Position numbers and translations under genes: made by a program. From contig JAYWVB010000014.1 of the NCBI GenBank assembly GCA_039881045.1, forward strand, positions 310,001 through 374,000: a stretch of 64,000 nt of DNA, read 5' to 3'. The DNA is from Chaetomium olivaceum. Lineage: Eukaryota > Ascomycota > Sordariomycetes > Sordariales > Chaetomiaceae. This document shows, in pieces, positions 1-11,103 of the stretch (its first letter is position 1; each line of letters opens with the position of its first letter). Below the pieces are notes generated by a model. It saw nothing but the letters and a program-made list of their open reading frames with translations. It ran no database searches and was not told where the DNA came from.

Positions 1-171
1 CAAGAGCGGTTGGGAACATTCCGCTAATAAAATATAAATATGAAGCGGGGCCCGCCCAGGCTAGAGCTGACCACACGGCCACGGCCACGGCTGCACCTGG
101 AAAAGTGTCGCAACTTTGTCGCAACTTCATCCCACCGTATCTAAAGTAGAGGGTTGGATCACATTACTATC

Positions 172-1128
172 ATGTCACCAAGAGCCCTAGTGGTAGGCGG
201 CACAAGCGGCATCGGCTATGCCATGGCATGTCGCGTCGCAGCCTCCTCACCGTCCTCGTCTGTCTGCATAAGCGGCCGTACCCAACCCGATAATATGCCT
301 CATGCCAATATGGAATTCCGGCCCATCGAAGCAACGTCGATGCGCGAAATCAGGAGCTTCACCGATAGGTTCAAGCAGCAGCAGCAGCAGCAGTCGGCAC
401 TGGGAGCAACACAACAAAATCACCACGTGCCTACCGAAGAAAAGAACAAGCTTGACCTCCTCATCATGACACAGGGCGTCATGACCATGGCCGGCAGGAC
501 CGAGACTCCCGAGGGAATCGATCGCAAGATGGCGTTGCACTACTACGGCAAGCAGCTCCTGATTCGCGAGCTCATGCCGGCGCTCAAGGAGGACGCCAAG
601 GTCGTCATCGTCTACGATAGCTGGACGGGAAACATGGACAAGCTCCACTGGGACGACCTGGATCTCAAGACGCATTTCAGCCTCGGCACGGCCGCCAACC
701 ACTGCCAGGTGATGAACGACGTCATGATTCAGTACTATGCCGCCCAGCAGCAGAAGCAGCAGCGGCACCATCAACAGGGCACCGGCACCGCCGCTGCGGC
801 CGCCAGACGTCATTTCGTACACGCATGGCCCGGCGGCGTGAACACGGAGGGTCTCATGAGGGAGATGCCGTGGGTTTTGGGGGCGACCGCCAAGCTGCTT
901 GCTCCGCTCATTACCGTGACGCCGGCCAAATGTGCAGAGTACCTGCTGGATGGCGTCAATAAAGTCGCGGCGGCACCGGTGGTGGGGGATGGGGGGGCCA
1001 GACGTTTTTGGAGTTGTATTGATAACAAGGGGAGGGTGATTGAGAACAAGGCCGTCTGTACGGAGGAGCAGATGGGGAAAATTGCAGACCACACGTGGAA
1101 GCTTATTGATGCCGCCTTGAAGGCTTGA
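172..1128 (+). CDS. Divergent short-chain dehydrogenase/reductase (SDR)
   Basis: Single-exon gene of 318 residues. The start is the ATG at 172; an upstream in-frame TTG is not used. A Rossmann dinucleotide-binding motif, GGTSGIG, lies at residues 9-15, as in NAD(P)-dependent SDR enzymes. An SDR-like MTQGV segment follows in the middle. The position where the family has its catalytic Tyr-x3-Lys reads HFSLGTAANHCQVMND, so neither Tyr nor Lys is recognisable. Two glutamine-rich low-complexity stretches (about residues 64-70 and 190-205) look like insertions relative to a standard SDR core. The fold assignment is secure. The activity is uncertain: it may bind a nucleotide without normal SDR catalysis. 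No neighbouring pathway genes were seen. Confidence 0.8.
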   Translation: MSPRALVVGGTSGIGYAMACRVAASSPSSSVCISGRTQPDNMPHANMEFRPIEATSMREIRSFTDRFKQQQQQQSALGATQQNHHVPTEEKNKLDLLIMTQGVMTMAGRTETPEGIDRKMALHYYGKQLLIRELMPALKEDAKVVIVYDSWTGNMDKLHWDDLDLKTHFSLGTAANHCQVMNDVMIQYYAAQQQKQQRHHQQGTGTAAAAARRHFVHAWPGGVNTEGLMREMPWVLGATAKLLAPLITVTPAKCAEYLLDGVNKVAAAPVVGDGGARRFWSCIDNKGRVIENKAVCTEEQMGKIADHTWKLIDAALKA

Positions 1129-1339
1129 AATAGCACGGTCAGCAGTATGGTGTTTTCGCGCGAGGGAGTCTTGGATCCTTTAGAGGGTGGGGTCGGGGTC
1201 GGTGGCGGGGTCGGTGGTGTTCAAGTTGGGTCCATTAAACAAGGCCTTTTATTAGGAAGCAGACACCTACTTGGCTATTCTAAACCCAGATACCGAAACT
1301 TTATTCTTTGAGTAGTCGAAATGTGGGTAGGTTGTTGGC

Positions 1340-2752
1340 TTATACCATCGCTTCTTCCATGTTCAGCGAACCCTCCTCGCCTCTAATGCCACGCCACCAT
1401 TGGCTTTGCCGCACCAGTTCTCCCTCCTCGCCACCCAGAACAGACCAATACTTTCTCAGAAACCACACCTTAGCCTCCCAGCTGCGGTGGTCCCACGGCG
1501 TACCAATCGGGGCATCGCCAGTGGATGCATCGCGATTGTTTCTCCCCAAGCCCCCGCCGCCCCAACACACAAGACCGGTAACGACATCGCGGAGGAACTC
1601 TTCCGGGTTGATCTCGTCATGGCGGAGGATGAGGTTTTTCCGTAGCTGGCGGAAGGGCAGGGCGTCAATGTATGGAGGGTGCCCGACGATAATCTGTTCG
1701 GGAATGGGTCGCAGGTCCGGCTGGAGCGCCTTGAACGTCTTTTGCACCGCGTGGACCATGTTTCGTCTGGGGTCGTTGTGAGCCGATGCTTTAATCGGCC
1801 GATAGAACGGCGAGGGATAGTCCCCAGAACACATCATGTTGTCGGTGATGCCAACCTGCATCCGGAGCGTGTCCATGGCGGCCAGCGTGCAGACGCTATC
1901 CAGACGAATGTGGTTGATATAGGGATCAGGTGCTGCGAGGGCGGCCTTAGGTGGTACCGTAGGTCCGATATTGAGCAGGGTGACTTCCCGACGGCCGTCT
2001 GGGCCGACCTCGTATGCTGTGATTTGGAGATGGGGCTTGCTGCAAGCGCATTTGACCGTCGTGGGTGCCCGACACCCATGCTTGCTGCCACCACCATCCT
2101 TGTGCATCGAAGCAAACACCATCTCCAGCCCTGGCGGGGTGATTTCTGTTTCCAAGTCCGACACGTTCAGCGATGATGGGGAGGTGTCTAACTGCGAGAG
2201 AGGGGGTGCCGGGTAGTCCCAGGTGGAAGAATCCCAGGGGAAATCCGAGTCACTCATGTTCATTTGCGATGTCGATAGGTCGAACGGGGAAAAAAGACTT
2301 TCGCAGTCGCTGGAAGCAGCCGTCGATAAGGGGATCATGGGGAAGCCCGGGGCATCGTGGACTGGCCTGGACTCTGTTTCCATGGTGTCCGCCGTCGGGA
2401 GGGGTTTCCGTCGCGTCGTCGCCGCAAGGGCCTCGAGACTTTCCAATCGCCCACGGAGCTTTTCTCCTGTAGAAGAAAGAAAGAAAAGAAAGCATTAGAA
2501 TTTTTCATGTAGTTTTACTCTTCATCTTGCTTCACCCTTTTTTCCTTTTTTTCCCTAACAGCTCGTCGCTTTTCTTTTGCTGAAATGGACTGGAATGGGT
2601 GAACGGAGGGCGATGTACTCACGGTATCTCCGTTGCGCCTGGATATTCTGTTGGCGTCTTTTTTCGGCATCGCGTCGAAAAGGTTTGCGTTTCTGCTGCT
2701 CGCCGCTCTCTCTCCACGCTTCCCCCTCTGTCGTGTCCCGTGGCGTATTCAT
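1340..2752 (-). CDS. bZIP transcription factor with C-terminal DUF3425 domain
   Basis: Two exons, 2752-2623 and 2466-1340, with an intron at 2622-2467 (donor GTGAGT, acceptor CTACAG). The spliced product is 418 residues. Splicing joins the basic region KRRQQNIQAQRRYRE to KLRGRLESLEAL, giving a typical fungal basic region followed by the start of a leucine zipper at about residues 28-65; the frame closes exactly. The middle is acidic and Ser/Pro-rich, as in activation regions. The C-terminal half (from about residue 215) has the DUF3425 pattern that accompanies many fungal bZIP proteins. It is expected to be a nuclear DNA-binding regulator. Target genes cannot be read from the sequence. The start is the ATG at 2752. 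Confidence 0.85.
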
Positions 2753-3218
2753 TGTGGTTTGCCGCAGGATTGCGCCGTTTTGGAGGAGATGACAGTGGGG
2801 TGCCGCGAGGACCCTGAAAGCTGAGGGTCATCCCTTCGCAGTCTGCATTCGGACAGGATATTACATTTCGCCAACCAACTGTCGCCACGGGCCGACAAAG
2901 GCGGCGCCCAGACAAGCCGCCAAGGCGACGAGTCGTGACCTGATTATGCATACAGATTTGTAACTATGGAGTTAAAGAGTCACCCCCCCATAAATTCACC
3001 GCCACGGGTGCATGCATGCCAAGCCAGCGAACCCTTACCTTATGGTGATACTCCGTAATATCTGTCTATCGCGTCTGTGGTGTTGAGCCTGGCGCGCGCG
3101 CGTCCTCCCGCGCGGTCTGGTGGGGACCATCCATTTACAGGTTGGCCAACATTGTCAACACCTAGGTACGTGTAAAGGACATTAATCCAGCGTTTCGCTA
3201 CAGTTGGCGGTAGAAACG

Positions 3219-3362
3219 ATGGCGACAGCGATGTCCTCTATTGAATCCGATACAACTGAAAGCGACGAAGATTTAAAGCAAGATGCGGGGGATCGTAATA
3301 GGAGAAAAGAGAGGAAGTTTGAGCTTCTATATCTACCTATAGAAAATAGCAAATGGTATTAA
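3219..3362 (+). CDS. Possible small ORF, 47 residues
   Basis: ATG to TAA, rich in Ser, Asp and Glu in the first half and basic in the second (RNRRKERK). No family is recognised. It sits at the edge of an AT-rich tract and could be the remnant of a larger gene. Supported only by composition. Confidence 0.2.
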   Translation: MATAMSSIESDTTESDEDLKQDAGDRNRRKERKFELLYLPIENSKWY

Positions 3363-3798
3363 CTATCTATATCTTAAAAGTGTATAAAATTCTAAAAAAA
3401 AAAAACGATTTTACTTTTGTTATAATTTTAAGAGTAGTCGTCATCGTTGAATATGTAACTAACTGAAATCTGGCAATTTTCAAAGTTATGAATGGAACTG
3501 TGTAACGTTACACGTAAATACATACAGTACGATAGGGCTATGGGCTCACCAACACGCGATGGGTCGGCGTGCTGCAGACAATGAGGCATCAGCCTATCCT
3601 ATCGGGCCGAAGTTTGACGGAGCAATCTTTTAGTGCCTTTCGAACAGCCAACGCTGAGCAGTTGCAAGTTGGGGCGTGGCACGAGTTGTGGAATCAGTTT
3701 GTTTACATCTGCAAGTGCGGGCCGTTGGTGCTGTCGAGAGCGACTCCGGACTCCGTATAGCGGACCAATGGAGGGAGCCGCCAGATGCACCTCTTTGT

Positions 3799-3870
3799 CT
3801 CCGTACCTTATGCAAGGGTACGGAGCTTCGCTTGCTTCCAGATGCCCGGCTGTGCCCGCTGTGCCGGGCA
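3799..3870. repeat. Two adjacent perfect hairpins
   Basis: A 9-bp perfect stem, CTCCGTACC/GGTACGGAG (3799-3807 with 3817-3825), has a 9-base loop. Seventeen bases on is an 8-bp perfect stem, TGCCCGGC/GCCGGGCA (3843-3850 with 3863-3870), with a 12-base loop. No coding role was found. This may be a structured RNA or a worn transposon end. Confidence 0.5.
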
Positions 3871-4337
3871 GCCCACGTACAGAGGATTCAATATTGCTGA
3901 CCGAGGCCAACCAAAGTCCTGTGCAGACTTGGTATACGTAAAATTGGGGGCCGTTCCCCTCGTTCGGATATCTGAGGAATGGCAGCATCCTTCATGGTAG
4001 CTTGGCAGATGTCCCGCCTCGCCCGATGATCCCGGGATTCGGACTAGGCACGCGTCTAGAAGTTGCGAGATCAATCTCCCACAGGCTGGAGGCCAATAAA
4101 GGTTAGCAGACTCGGGATTCCCTTTTTCAGCGGTTCCCCATTAGTGTAGTAGGCATTCGGCCGAGGGGCTCTCCCGTCCCAAAAAACACCGTTGTGTAGT
4201 TGTAAGTATGTACCTGATTTCACAATGAGTCTTGCCGTAACAACAAAATCTATGAGTCCTTCTCTATTCTTGAAATTGGGCAACGTTTTTCTCATGTTCA
4301 TCCCCCCTCATCATCACACCCACCGACGACAACAACC

Positions 4338-5783
4338 ATGCACCTTTCAGCCCCCTCATTCTCTGCATTCCTTGCCTTGTCAACCGCCGTGGTGGAAGCC
4401 TCGCCTTCGGCATTTGATACCGCCAAGTTCAAGCCGCGAGACATCATTAGACGAGATGTAGCTGTCATTGGAGGCGGCTCGTCCGGCACTTACGCGGCTT
4501 TGAGCCTGAAAGATGCGGGCAAATCTGTCATTGTCGTTGAGAAGAAGGGCAGAATCGGCGGCCATGCCAACACCTACACGGACCCCGAGACCAACATCCC
4601 GGGAGACATGGGAATCGTCATCCTCCATAACATCACCGAGGTGTGGGATTTCTTCCGCAGATTCGACCTCCCCTTGAGCGGTGCGGAGAGCTTCTACGCT
4701 TCAAACCTCCTATTTGACTTCCGCACCGGAAAGCCCGTCACTCCAACCCTCAACCCCACACCAGCGGAGATAGGGGCAGCCTTTGCGACATACCTGGAAC
4801 AGTACAACAAGTACCCTAGTCTGGTCAATGGAACCATTCTCGGAAGCCCCGTGCCCAAGGAATTGTACATGCCGTTTGGGGAATTCGTGCAAAAGTACGG
4901 AATCCAAGCAGCTGTCCCTGCCATGTACATGTACAACCCCGGCTCTGGCGATTTGTTGAGCAACCCCGTGGTTGAGCAGTTCCGATACTGGTCATCGCAC
5001 ATGGTGCAAGGTGTCGAGGTTGGATTCATCAGCCCCGCGAGCCGCAACATGAGCGAGATCTTCGCCAAGGCTCAAGCAGAGCTATCTTCCGACTCGAGTG
5101 TTCTCCTCTCTTCCGAGGTCGTCAAGGCCCACCGCCCCAAGGATAACTCGGATGTCAAGCTCGTCGTCCGCACTCCAACCGGTCCCAAGCTTATCATCGC
5201 CAAGAAACTGGTCATCGCCATCCCGCCAAAGGTCGACTACCTGGCTCCCTTTGACCTCAGCGCCACCGAGAAGTCCATCTTCAGCAAGTACATTGACGCG
5301 GGCTACTACGTCGGAGCCCTCAAGAACTCGGGCTTCTATGAAAACGCCAGCATCTCCAACGCCGCCAAGGGCAACACTGAATTCGATCTTCCCGTCCTGT
5401 CGGCACCGTACAGCTTCTCTGCTTCGAGAATTCCCGGTGTGCAATTTGTCACCTATGCGACTCCGCAAACCAAGAAGTCCGAGCCCCTTACCGACGAAGA
5501 GGTGAAGACGGATATCATCAATACCGCCAAGCGCATCCAGAAACAAAACCCGGGTCTTTTCAATGAGACCGAGCCCGAGTTCGTCGCGTTCCACGCCCAC
5601 TCTCCGTACAACCTGCAATTCCGCGCCGAGGACATCAAGGGCGGCATCTATGACAAACTTTATTCGCTGCAGGGAAAGAGAAATACGCACTGGACCGGGG
5701 CTGCATGGAAGGGCGAGGACAGCAGCTTGCTCTGGAGGTATACGAATCAGTTTGTGGTGCCTCATGTGTTGCAAGGGCTGTGA
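4338..5783 (+). CDS. Secreted FAD-dependent amine-oxidase-like flavoprotein
   Basis: Single exon, 481 residues. The first ~21 residues form a hydrophobic signal peptide. A classical FAD-binding motif, VAVIGGGSSGTYAAL, starts at residue 41. It is followed by EKKGRIGGHANTY, the second dinucleotide-contact motif of the flavin amine oxidase/NAD(P)-binding superfamily. The overall layout resembles beta-cyclopiazonate dehydrogenase-like fungal oxidases; that comparison is from memory of the family. Several N-x-S/T sites fit passage through the secretory pathway. The frame is intact and the start has a good context (ACAACC before ATG). The substrate is unknown, and no secondary-metabolite cluster partners surround it. 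Confidence 0.85.
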   Translation: MHLSAPSFSAFLALSTAVVEASPSAFDTAKFKPRDIIRRDVAVIGGGSSGTYAALSLKDAGKSVIVVEKKGRIGGHANTYTDPETNIPGDMGIVILHNITEVWDFFRRFDLPLSGAESFYASNLLFDFRTGKPVTPTLNPTPAEIGAAFATYLEQYNKYPSLVNGTILGSPVPKELYMPFGEFVQKYGIQAAVPAMYMYNPGSGDLLSNPVVEQFRYWSSHMVQGVEVGFISPASRNMSEIFAKAQAELSSDSSVLLSSEVVKAHRPKDNSDVKLVVRTPTGPKLIIAKKLVIAIPPKVDYLAPFDLSATEKSIFSKYIDAGYYVGALKNSGFYENASISNAAKGNTEFDLPVLSAPYSFSASRIPGVQFVTYATPQTKKSEPLTDEEVKTDIINTAKRIQKQNPGLFNETEPEFVAFHAHSPYNLQFRAEDIKGGIYDKLYSLQGKRNTHWTGAAWKGEDSSLLWRYTNQFVVPHVLQGL

Positions 5784-6770
5784 GTTGTCCTGGAACCTGT
5801 TTAGGTGCAGATGTGCTGGAATAGAAAAAAAGGGTTGAATATTTTAATGTATTCGTAGATAGTTGGGTTGCCGGCTCCTTTTCGTCTTGCAGTTTCGTAC
5901 CAAGGTACCCCAGTGTACTTTAGTCACGTAGGATGTGGCAGGTTTTTACTTCGATCGTTGGCAGACAGAGTAGGGACGTTTATAGTCCAAGTCACTAGTT
6001 ACACCAACAATAAAAAACGTTACCCATTTTGTCTTACAGAAACGAAACAGCTTTGGTTTGGGTGCAGTAGAAGTAGTAACATCGTGGGCCATGATCTACT
6101 TCTGATTTGTGTCTGTTGACCTTTGAAGAAACATACTACTTCATCATTTGGAGCTTTGTGAAGTATTGATGGCAAGAATTAATTAGCGTTCCAGATCGCA
6201 ATTTATTAGGCAGGGAAACACTGCATAGACTGATTTGAAAGCTCCCTGCGACAAAAGAACCAGAGTACTATCTGTTCACGTCAGAGAAGATCTTAGTGGG
6301 CTGGCACCAATTTTCGGCGGTATCTGCACCATACCTAGTAAACAGGAGGTGGATATAAAGAACGGCAGCCTCGTGGCGTTGACGGAACGCCTCATATTCC
6401 CGCCTATAACGCCATGCGCGCCAGATTGCCGTTCTAGAGCCGGGCTTTGTAAGAGCCTATAAGTTCACTGGAATGGAAAGGTGAACGTGGGAATTTCTCA
6501 AGAACAGACCCATTGGTCCGCCCGTCCGTCCGTCCGCCCGTGCCGGCCTCTCGATCTCCTCGGATGAAGAAACCCGTTTTGAAATTACCGGCCCATCTCA
6601 TCACCAGCCACCTCTCCACAGACTTAACCATTTGGCCCTTAGCATCACACACAAAAGCATACACACAAGTACCGTACGAGGCAGGAATGGGCGCGGTCAA
6701 CTTTATCCTCGCAGAAATGGACTCGGCGGAGGAGCGAAAAGGTGGAACTGCTACCGGCATCCAGTTGGCA
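5784..6770. other. Spacer without a supported gene
   Basis: About 990 bases. There is a short CCGT-type tandem run near 6521-6542 and otherwise unique sequence. Small frames on both strands have no domain. The right edge is set by the first repeat shared with the helitron-like modules. Confidence 0.5.
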
Positions 6771-6824
6771 CAAGAGGGACCGTGCCCGCTGCGCGCGGGC
6801 ACGCCAAAGGAAGCCTGGAGGAAC
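6771..6824. repeat. Helitron-type hairpin terminus, copy 1
   Basis: CAAGAGGGACC is followed by an 8-bp stem GTGCCCGC/GCGGGCAC (6782-6789 with 6795-6802, loop TGCGC) and then GCCTGGAGGAAC (6813-6824). Read on the minus strand, the hairpin lies 11 bases before an end reading ..CTTG followed by T. That is the geometry of a helitron 3' end, although the canonical end is CTRR. Confidence 0.6.
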
Positions 6825-7044
6825 ACGCCGGCGCAGTTAACCCATACCGGCATCTGAATGCTGTCGTGCGATTCGCAAGGGCCATTGACGAGATCGATGG
6901 TTAGTTGAGCCGTGGGCCCGGAAAGCGGCGATACATACCTGAAGATGGAACTGTAAGCATCGTGTTATCGCATTTTTGTTGTCACACTCGTAGGCGAATG
7001 TTGAAGTGAGAAATGCAGTTCCTTCAGTTGATGCCAGAATCTAG

Positions 7045-7384
7045 TTATACAGCCGCACCTTCTTTTTTCCCTGCTGTAAATCTCTTGCTTCTTGTCGGTG
7101 CGGGAGAGCTCGGTCCCTTTTTCCTCTTGTTGGGCGGTGTTACTCGGAGCGAATTGGTCTTCCAGCGTATGCTCTGTATCCGCACCATCGTCGGTGTGAC
7201 TCGGTATCTCGTTCTGCATTGTAAAGTTGGCCGGAATGATCGCTGCGGTCGGGCAGGGTTCCATGTCATGCAAGCCTGGCTGCAAGAAGGTTTGAGAGCG
7301 GGTCCGGGTCGCAGAGCTCTCTCCGCACCAAAACATGTCCCTGTTGGAAGACCGACAGCGACGTATCCACGGTTGCACAATCAA
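7045..7384 (-). pseudogene. Helitron accessory gene, fragment in module 1
   Basis: Minus-strand remnant of the accessory gene seen better at 19219-20700. The C-terminal basic segment (KRKKG...TRSKRFTAGKK) is clear. A piece of the accessory intron and preceding exon has been displaced to about 6895-6955, left of the last exon, so this copy is rearranged as well as truncated. It ends with a stop at 7045. Confidence 0.55.
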
Positions 7385-7672
7385 CAGATGTTCTGAATGG
7401 AGAAATGGGGTACGCTAAAGCCACGCAGGATGCTGATCATACCAATCTCAAGATAATTACCCCTCACTTTGAGGTGCCCGACGTGAGTTTCGGGCACGCA
7501 TGCATATGCCATCCATCGACTCTGATCCATCTTCCTGTCCGCCAGAACTTCCAACAGTCCCGTCTCTCACCTAGCAAAGGCTCAAATCTCTAATCCGCGT
7601 GTGAAGAACTGCCCTAAACCATTACTTTCCCCTCAATTTCTATGCCAAAACATTCGTAGCCGCGCATAGAGC

Positions 7673-9348
7673 ATGTTCAAGGCCAAGCGAATCGAGCTTC
7701 TCGATACATCCGGATGGAAACCATTTCCTGAGCGTGACTTGCTAGGCTATATTGAAGCGTGGTGGGTAGCTGATGAAGGTGTTCATTCCTTAACAATACA
7801 TCGTTCAAAACGAATAAACTGACCGAACATGGACCAATCCAGACGGAGATGAGTTGCTGAGAACGGAGCATTACCATTATCGCCGAGGCTTCTTGACCGA
7901 TGACAAGGTTGATGATTGGATTCATCAAAGAGATGAATTTGCAACACCCCGTTACTCGTCGTCGTCGCCGGGTATTAGCCTGAGCGGCAAATTGAGTTGT
8001 ATTCGCCTGTTGATGTGTGAAAGGCTGAGCGAACGCTTCTATCCACCCGAATTCGCCATGAGCCAGAGATCGTTCATCCAGATAGAAAAGTCGTTTCGGC
8101 TTCCACAAGCTACGCTTCCCTTGATATGCCGCAACACTGGAATGGAGTACTGCAGACTGGAATCCGGGGGTCAGGAGGGTGATGGGAAATCTTCATCCTC
8201 TATCTGTAAGTCTAGATTTGAAAATCTAGTCTAGCACACCGAAGCTGACTTCCAGAAGCTGTCGTGATCAAATACCCCACAAGTGTATCAGCTAGGCAAT
8301 CTTGGGTTCTCCATGACACACTCTTTCTCCTCGGGCAACACGCTAGCGTTCCTCCACGGCTGGAGCATATTCAGCAACATAAACCAGGTGACGGACGAGG
8401 AGATGATCTCACATGGCGAGAGGATACACAAGTTGTTAGAGTCGTCTGTCTCATTGTGGAGACACCCGCTGCTTACCGACACTGCTTCTTCAGGAACATC
8501 TATTCCGTTGCGAGGAATTTATATGGCGGTGTCTATCCCCTCGAATCAGAACAATAGAGGAGGACATCGGCGTAGCGAGATCAGGACGTCTCATGAAAAC
8601 ACCACTCGGAGACCCTACGGAAATAAAGGCGCAGCTCGCTAAGGATGAGAAGCGTATTGAGATCGCCTCGGCTGTTAACACCACCTTGGTTGATACAGTT
8701 ACCGTCATCAGCATCCTGGAGTGGGACAAACGTCTGAGTGAGTTCATCAAACGGGCGGACAAGGAGCTGCAGAAGTACAACGAAGGTGCCAAGATCAGTA
8801 CCAACGCCGAGATGGAGCTTAAGTCGGCCATTGACCACTTCTCGTGCGAGGCCATCTCGTCGGCCGAGTATGTCAGTGGAATGAGGTTCCGACTTGAAGT
8901 CCAGCTGACTGTGGTATGTCTGCCCTGCCCTCTCCCGAAGCCTAGAGAGAATATGAACTAAGTTTGCGGGCCGAAGCTCAACGATTTGGTGGCTCAAGTA
9001 GGAAACGAGATCAATGCCCGCATCGCCGCCACGACGAGTCTCGACAGTGCCGCTATGAAGACTCTGGCCTTTGTAACCACTATATTTTTACCACTTTCGT
9101 TTATCGCTTCGCTCTTCAGCATTCCCGTGTTTAATTGGCAAGCATCCTCGGAAGACGATTCCTCTGACCACAGTGTCGTGTCGAGCCGCTTCTGGATTTA
9201 CTGGGTTGTTTCAGTCCCGTTGACAGCCGCGACACTTCTTGGCTGGCGCCTCTGGTGGAGGCGTCAAAAAGCTCACTACGTCATGGAATATCCATATGGA
9301 TCGCGGGCGGTGGGTGAGGGGAAGTGTGCGCAAGTGAAGGACGTCTAA
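7673..9348 (+). pseudogene. CorA-like magnesium-transporter-type gene, broken
   Basis: The best preserved part is the C-terminus: MKTLAFVTTIFLPLSFIASL (from 9055) is the first membrane helix of fungal CorA-like proteins, followed by a second helix in VSVPLTAATLLGW. Upstream pieces also fit this family: a phased segment at 8283-8470 (HSFSSGNTLAFLHGW..ERIHKLLESSVSLWRHPLL) and a long helical segment at 8473-8910. An intron is plausible at about 8913-8975. Frame changes near 8275 and 8470 break the reading frame, and the 5' part (ATG 7673) cannot be joined cleanly. It sits inside helitron module 1, so it may be a captured host gene. Confidence 0.6.
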
Positions 9349-9434
9349 CGCATTTGACTGGACAAACTTCAATGAAGTTTCAAGAGATCCAGGACAGAGT
9401 TAGAGCTGCAGGAACGACACCCCACGGCCTGGAT

Positions 9435-9829
9435 GGGATACCGGTGGGACCTCAACATGGCCGCCGTTGTCCAGTGGGCTCGTGCCCACGGGAAACATAT
9501 CTCAGTCTTTGCGGCCAAGCACGATACTGAGTCGGAGAAGCGATTGAGTGCGGGGGAGCTATGCCACGTGCTGCGCTACGGAGACGACTCACAGCTGCCA
9601 ACCCCGGGCCTGTTCTTCTACGCCCAAGGCATGCCGGTGGTGGTGACTCGGAACCAGTTTGTCGGGCTGGAGGTCGTCAATGGGGCACCTTTCAAGGCCG
9701 TCGACATCTTCCCCGATCTCGCCTGTGGCACCATCGCGCTCGCCAGCGATGTGACTCTTCATCTTGGACCGCCGGTGGCCGTCCTCCTTCAGTCAGATGA
9801 CAGCGCGGGCCTCGCCATCCCCGGGCTCC
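9435..9829 (+). pseudogene. Helitron helicase fragment, module 1, part 1
   Basis: It encodes the helicase segment from RWDLNMAAVVQWARAHGKHI to GLAIPGL, including MPVVVTRNQFVGLEVVNGAP, a C-terminal motif of Pif1-type helicases. It matches 31373-31759 of the module 3 copy almost throughout. The left junction near 9435 has no Walker A or B region. The right side is cut by the LTR retrotransposon and the gene resumes at 18060. Confidence 0.8.
9826..9829. repeat. Target-site duplication of LTR element, left copy
   Basis: CTCC precedes the 5' LTR and recurs at 18060-18063. Joining the two flanks gives GGGCTCCCCAATGG, exactly the uninterrupted sequence in module 2 (about 22540-22553). Confidence 0.85.
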
Positions 9830-9977
9830 TGAAGAAGGGATGATGGACACAGCTATTTTAGGCTTAGTTTTTGGTGGGGAAGGCATTAGATAATCACTGC
9901 TTGAGGGGGTGGACAAAAGGATCTCGAACGGATCCACCAGACTTAGAAGAATCAAGCAACTTTACCCTTCTTCTTCA
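9830..9977 (+). repeat. 5' LTR (148 bp)
   Basis: It begins TGAAGAAGGG and ends CTTCTTCTTCA, with short inner complementarity at the two tips (TGAAGAAGGG against CCCTTCTTCTTCA). It contains TTGAGGGGGTGG, where the other LTR has one G fewer. Very short for a fungal LTR. Confidence 0.95.
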
Positions 9978-11103
9978 TGGTGCCCAATAACAGGATAGGG
10001 GATGCATCAACCACCCCTTGACTGTGTTTTGTTTGTGTTCTTTTTGTTGATTTCCGTGCTGTTGACAGCACGAGACCCCTTTTCCTGGCGTGTGCCAGAG
10101 ATTGCTAAGTTTTCCGTCACCATTGACGAGACCTAACACCGAGATCGACACCGACGACGACATCACAACACCCCCAAAGGACCATAACGACTTACATGTG
10201 GCAAGCGGAAACACGAGGGAAGATTTTGGTGGAGGACTGGCTGTACAAGACACGAGAACCGGAGACGCAAACGCGGGGAGCTGGGGCGGCAGCAGCACGC
10301 TACGACACGAACGACCACTTGCAAAAATTTCGATCAAAAGCGAAAGTGCTGGAGGCACTCACATCCAGACGACACGACCACGAAACCAACCACTTCGAGC
10401 TCACGACACTTCTCCGGTTCCGCTGAGAATCTCCCGTTCCTTCCCCGGAAGCCAGCCCGGAAGACCAGACAGCCTTGGGAAACTGTACAGAAAAGGTGCT
10501 ACGACAATTGGGAAAGTGGTTTCCGGCCTCTGTTGGGCAAGTCCCGACCTGTTGGACAGCCAGTTCAAACTTGGAAGTTTCGAACCAAGGAGAATCGAGC
10601 AGCACACACGACTTCCTCTTGCTGCGACACAGCCTCGAACCCAACCCGGTCACAACTTACACAATAGAAACCCGCTCTTTCACAACTGGGCTGGTGAATA
10701 AAAAGTGGGAAACCTGGACCGGATGATCTGGGGAAAAGGGGATCAGTCCTCGTCGGCCCAGGGAACTTAACCATCCTTTCTTTTCTTCTTTTGGGGGAGC
10801 AGAGACACAATCGTCACGACACGTTTTCCCTGATTTTGTCTTCATGCAATCAGGAGATAATCCACCAATTTCGGGGGACGACACAAAGCAATCTACATCA
10901 TCACCGGTTAATCCGACCCTGGATGGGAAGAACTGCTAAGCAATTTTCATTTAACTACACCACCACGAAGACAGTCACCATTGCCAGCTGTTGTCACAAC
11001 CGCATCGACTTCGGAATCCGTTTCCGACGCTACACCACAAGGCGCACCTCGTTGTGTTGCAACGCCCAGTACACCAGTACCCCGTGTCAAGAAACATCCC
11101 GCC
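9978..11103 (+). other. Primer-binding site and long leader before gag
   Basis: TGGTGCCCAATAAC abuts the 5' LTR directly, as a tRNA primer-binding site should; which tRNA could not be decided. About 1.1 kb of leader follows before the gag ATG. It contains frames of up to ~200 codons on the plus strand with no recognised domain. It may hold the packaging signal. Confidence 0.6.

Larger units (their letters stand above)
2753..4337. other. Long spacer between bZIP and flavoprotein genes
   Basis: About 1.6 kb with no convincing gene. It contains a GC-alternating run near 3093-3118, an AT-rich stretch at about 3300-3520, a possible 47-codon ORF at 3219 and two strong hairpins at 3799-3870, listed separately. 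The several 60-130-codon frames on both strands between 3569 and 4300 overlap one another and have no recognisable domain. Confidence 0.5.

Noticed and set aside
247..1092. 281-codon antisense frame opposite the SDR gene
   Set aside because: Leu/His-rich low-complexity product mirroring the CAG repeats; no domain.
5082..5774. 230-codon antisense frame inside the flavoprotein gene
   Set aside because: Shadow of an intact, recognisable gene.
9978..9997. Assigning the primer-binding site to a named tRNA
   Set aside because: The match cannot be checked without the genome's tRNA set.
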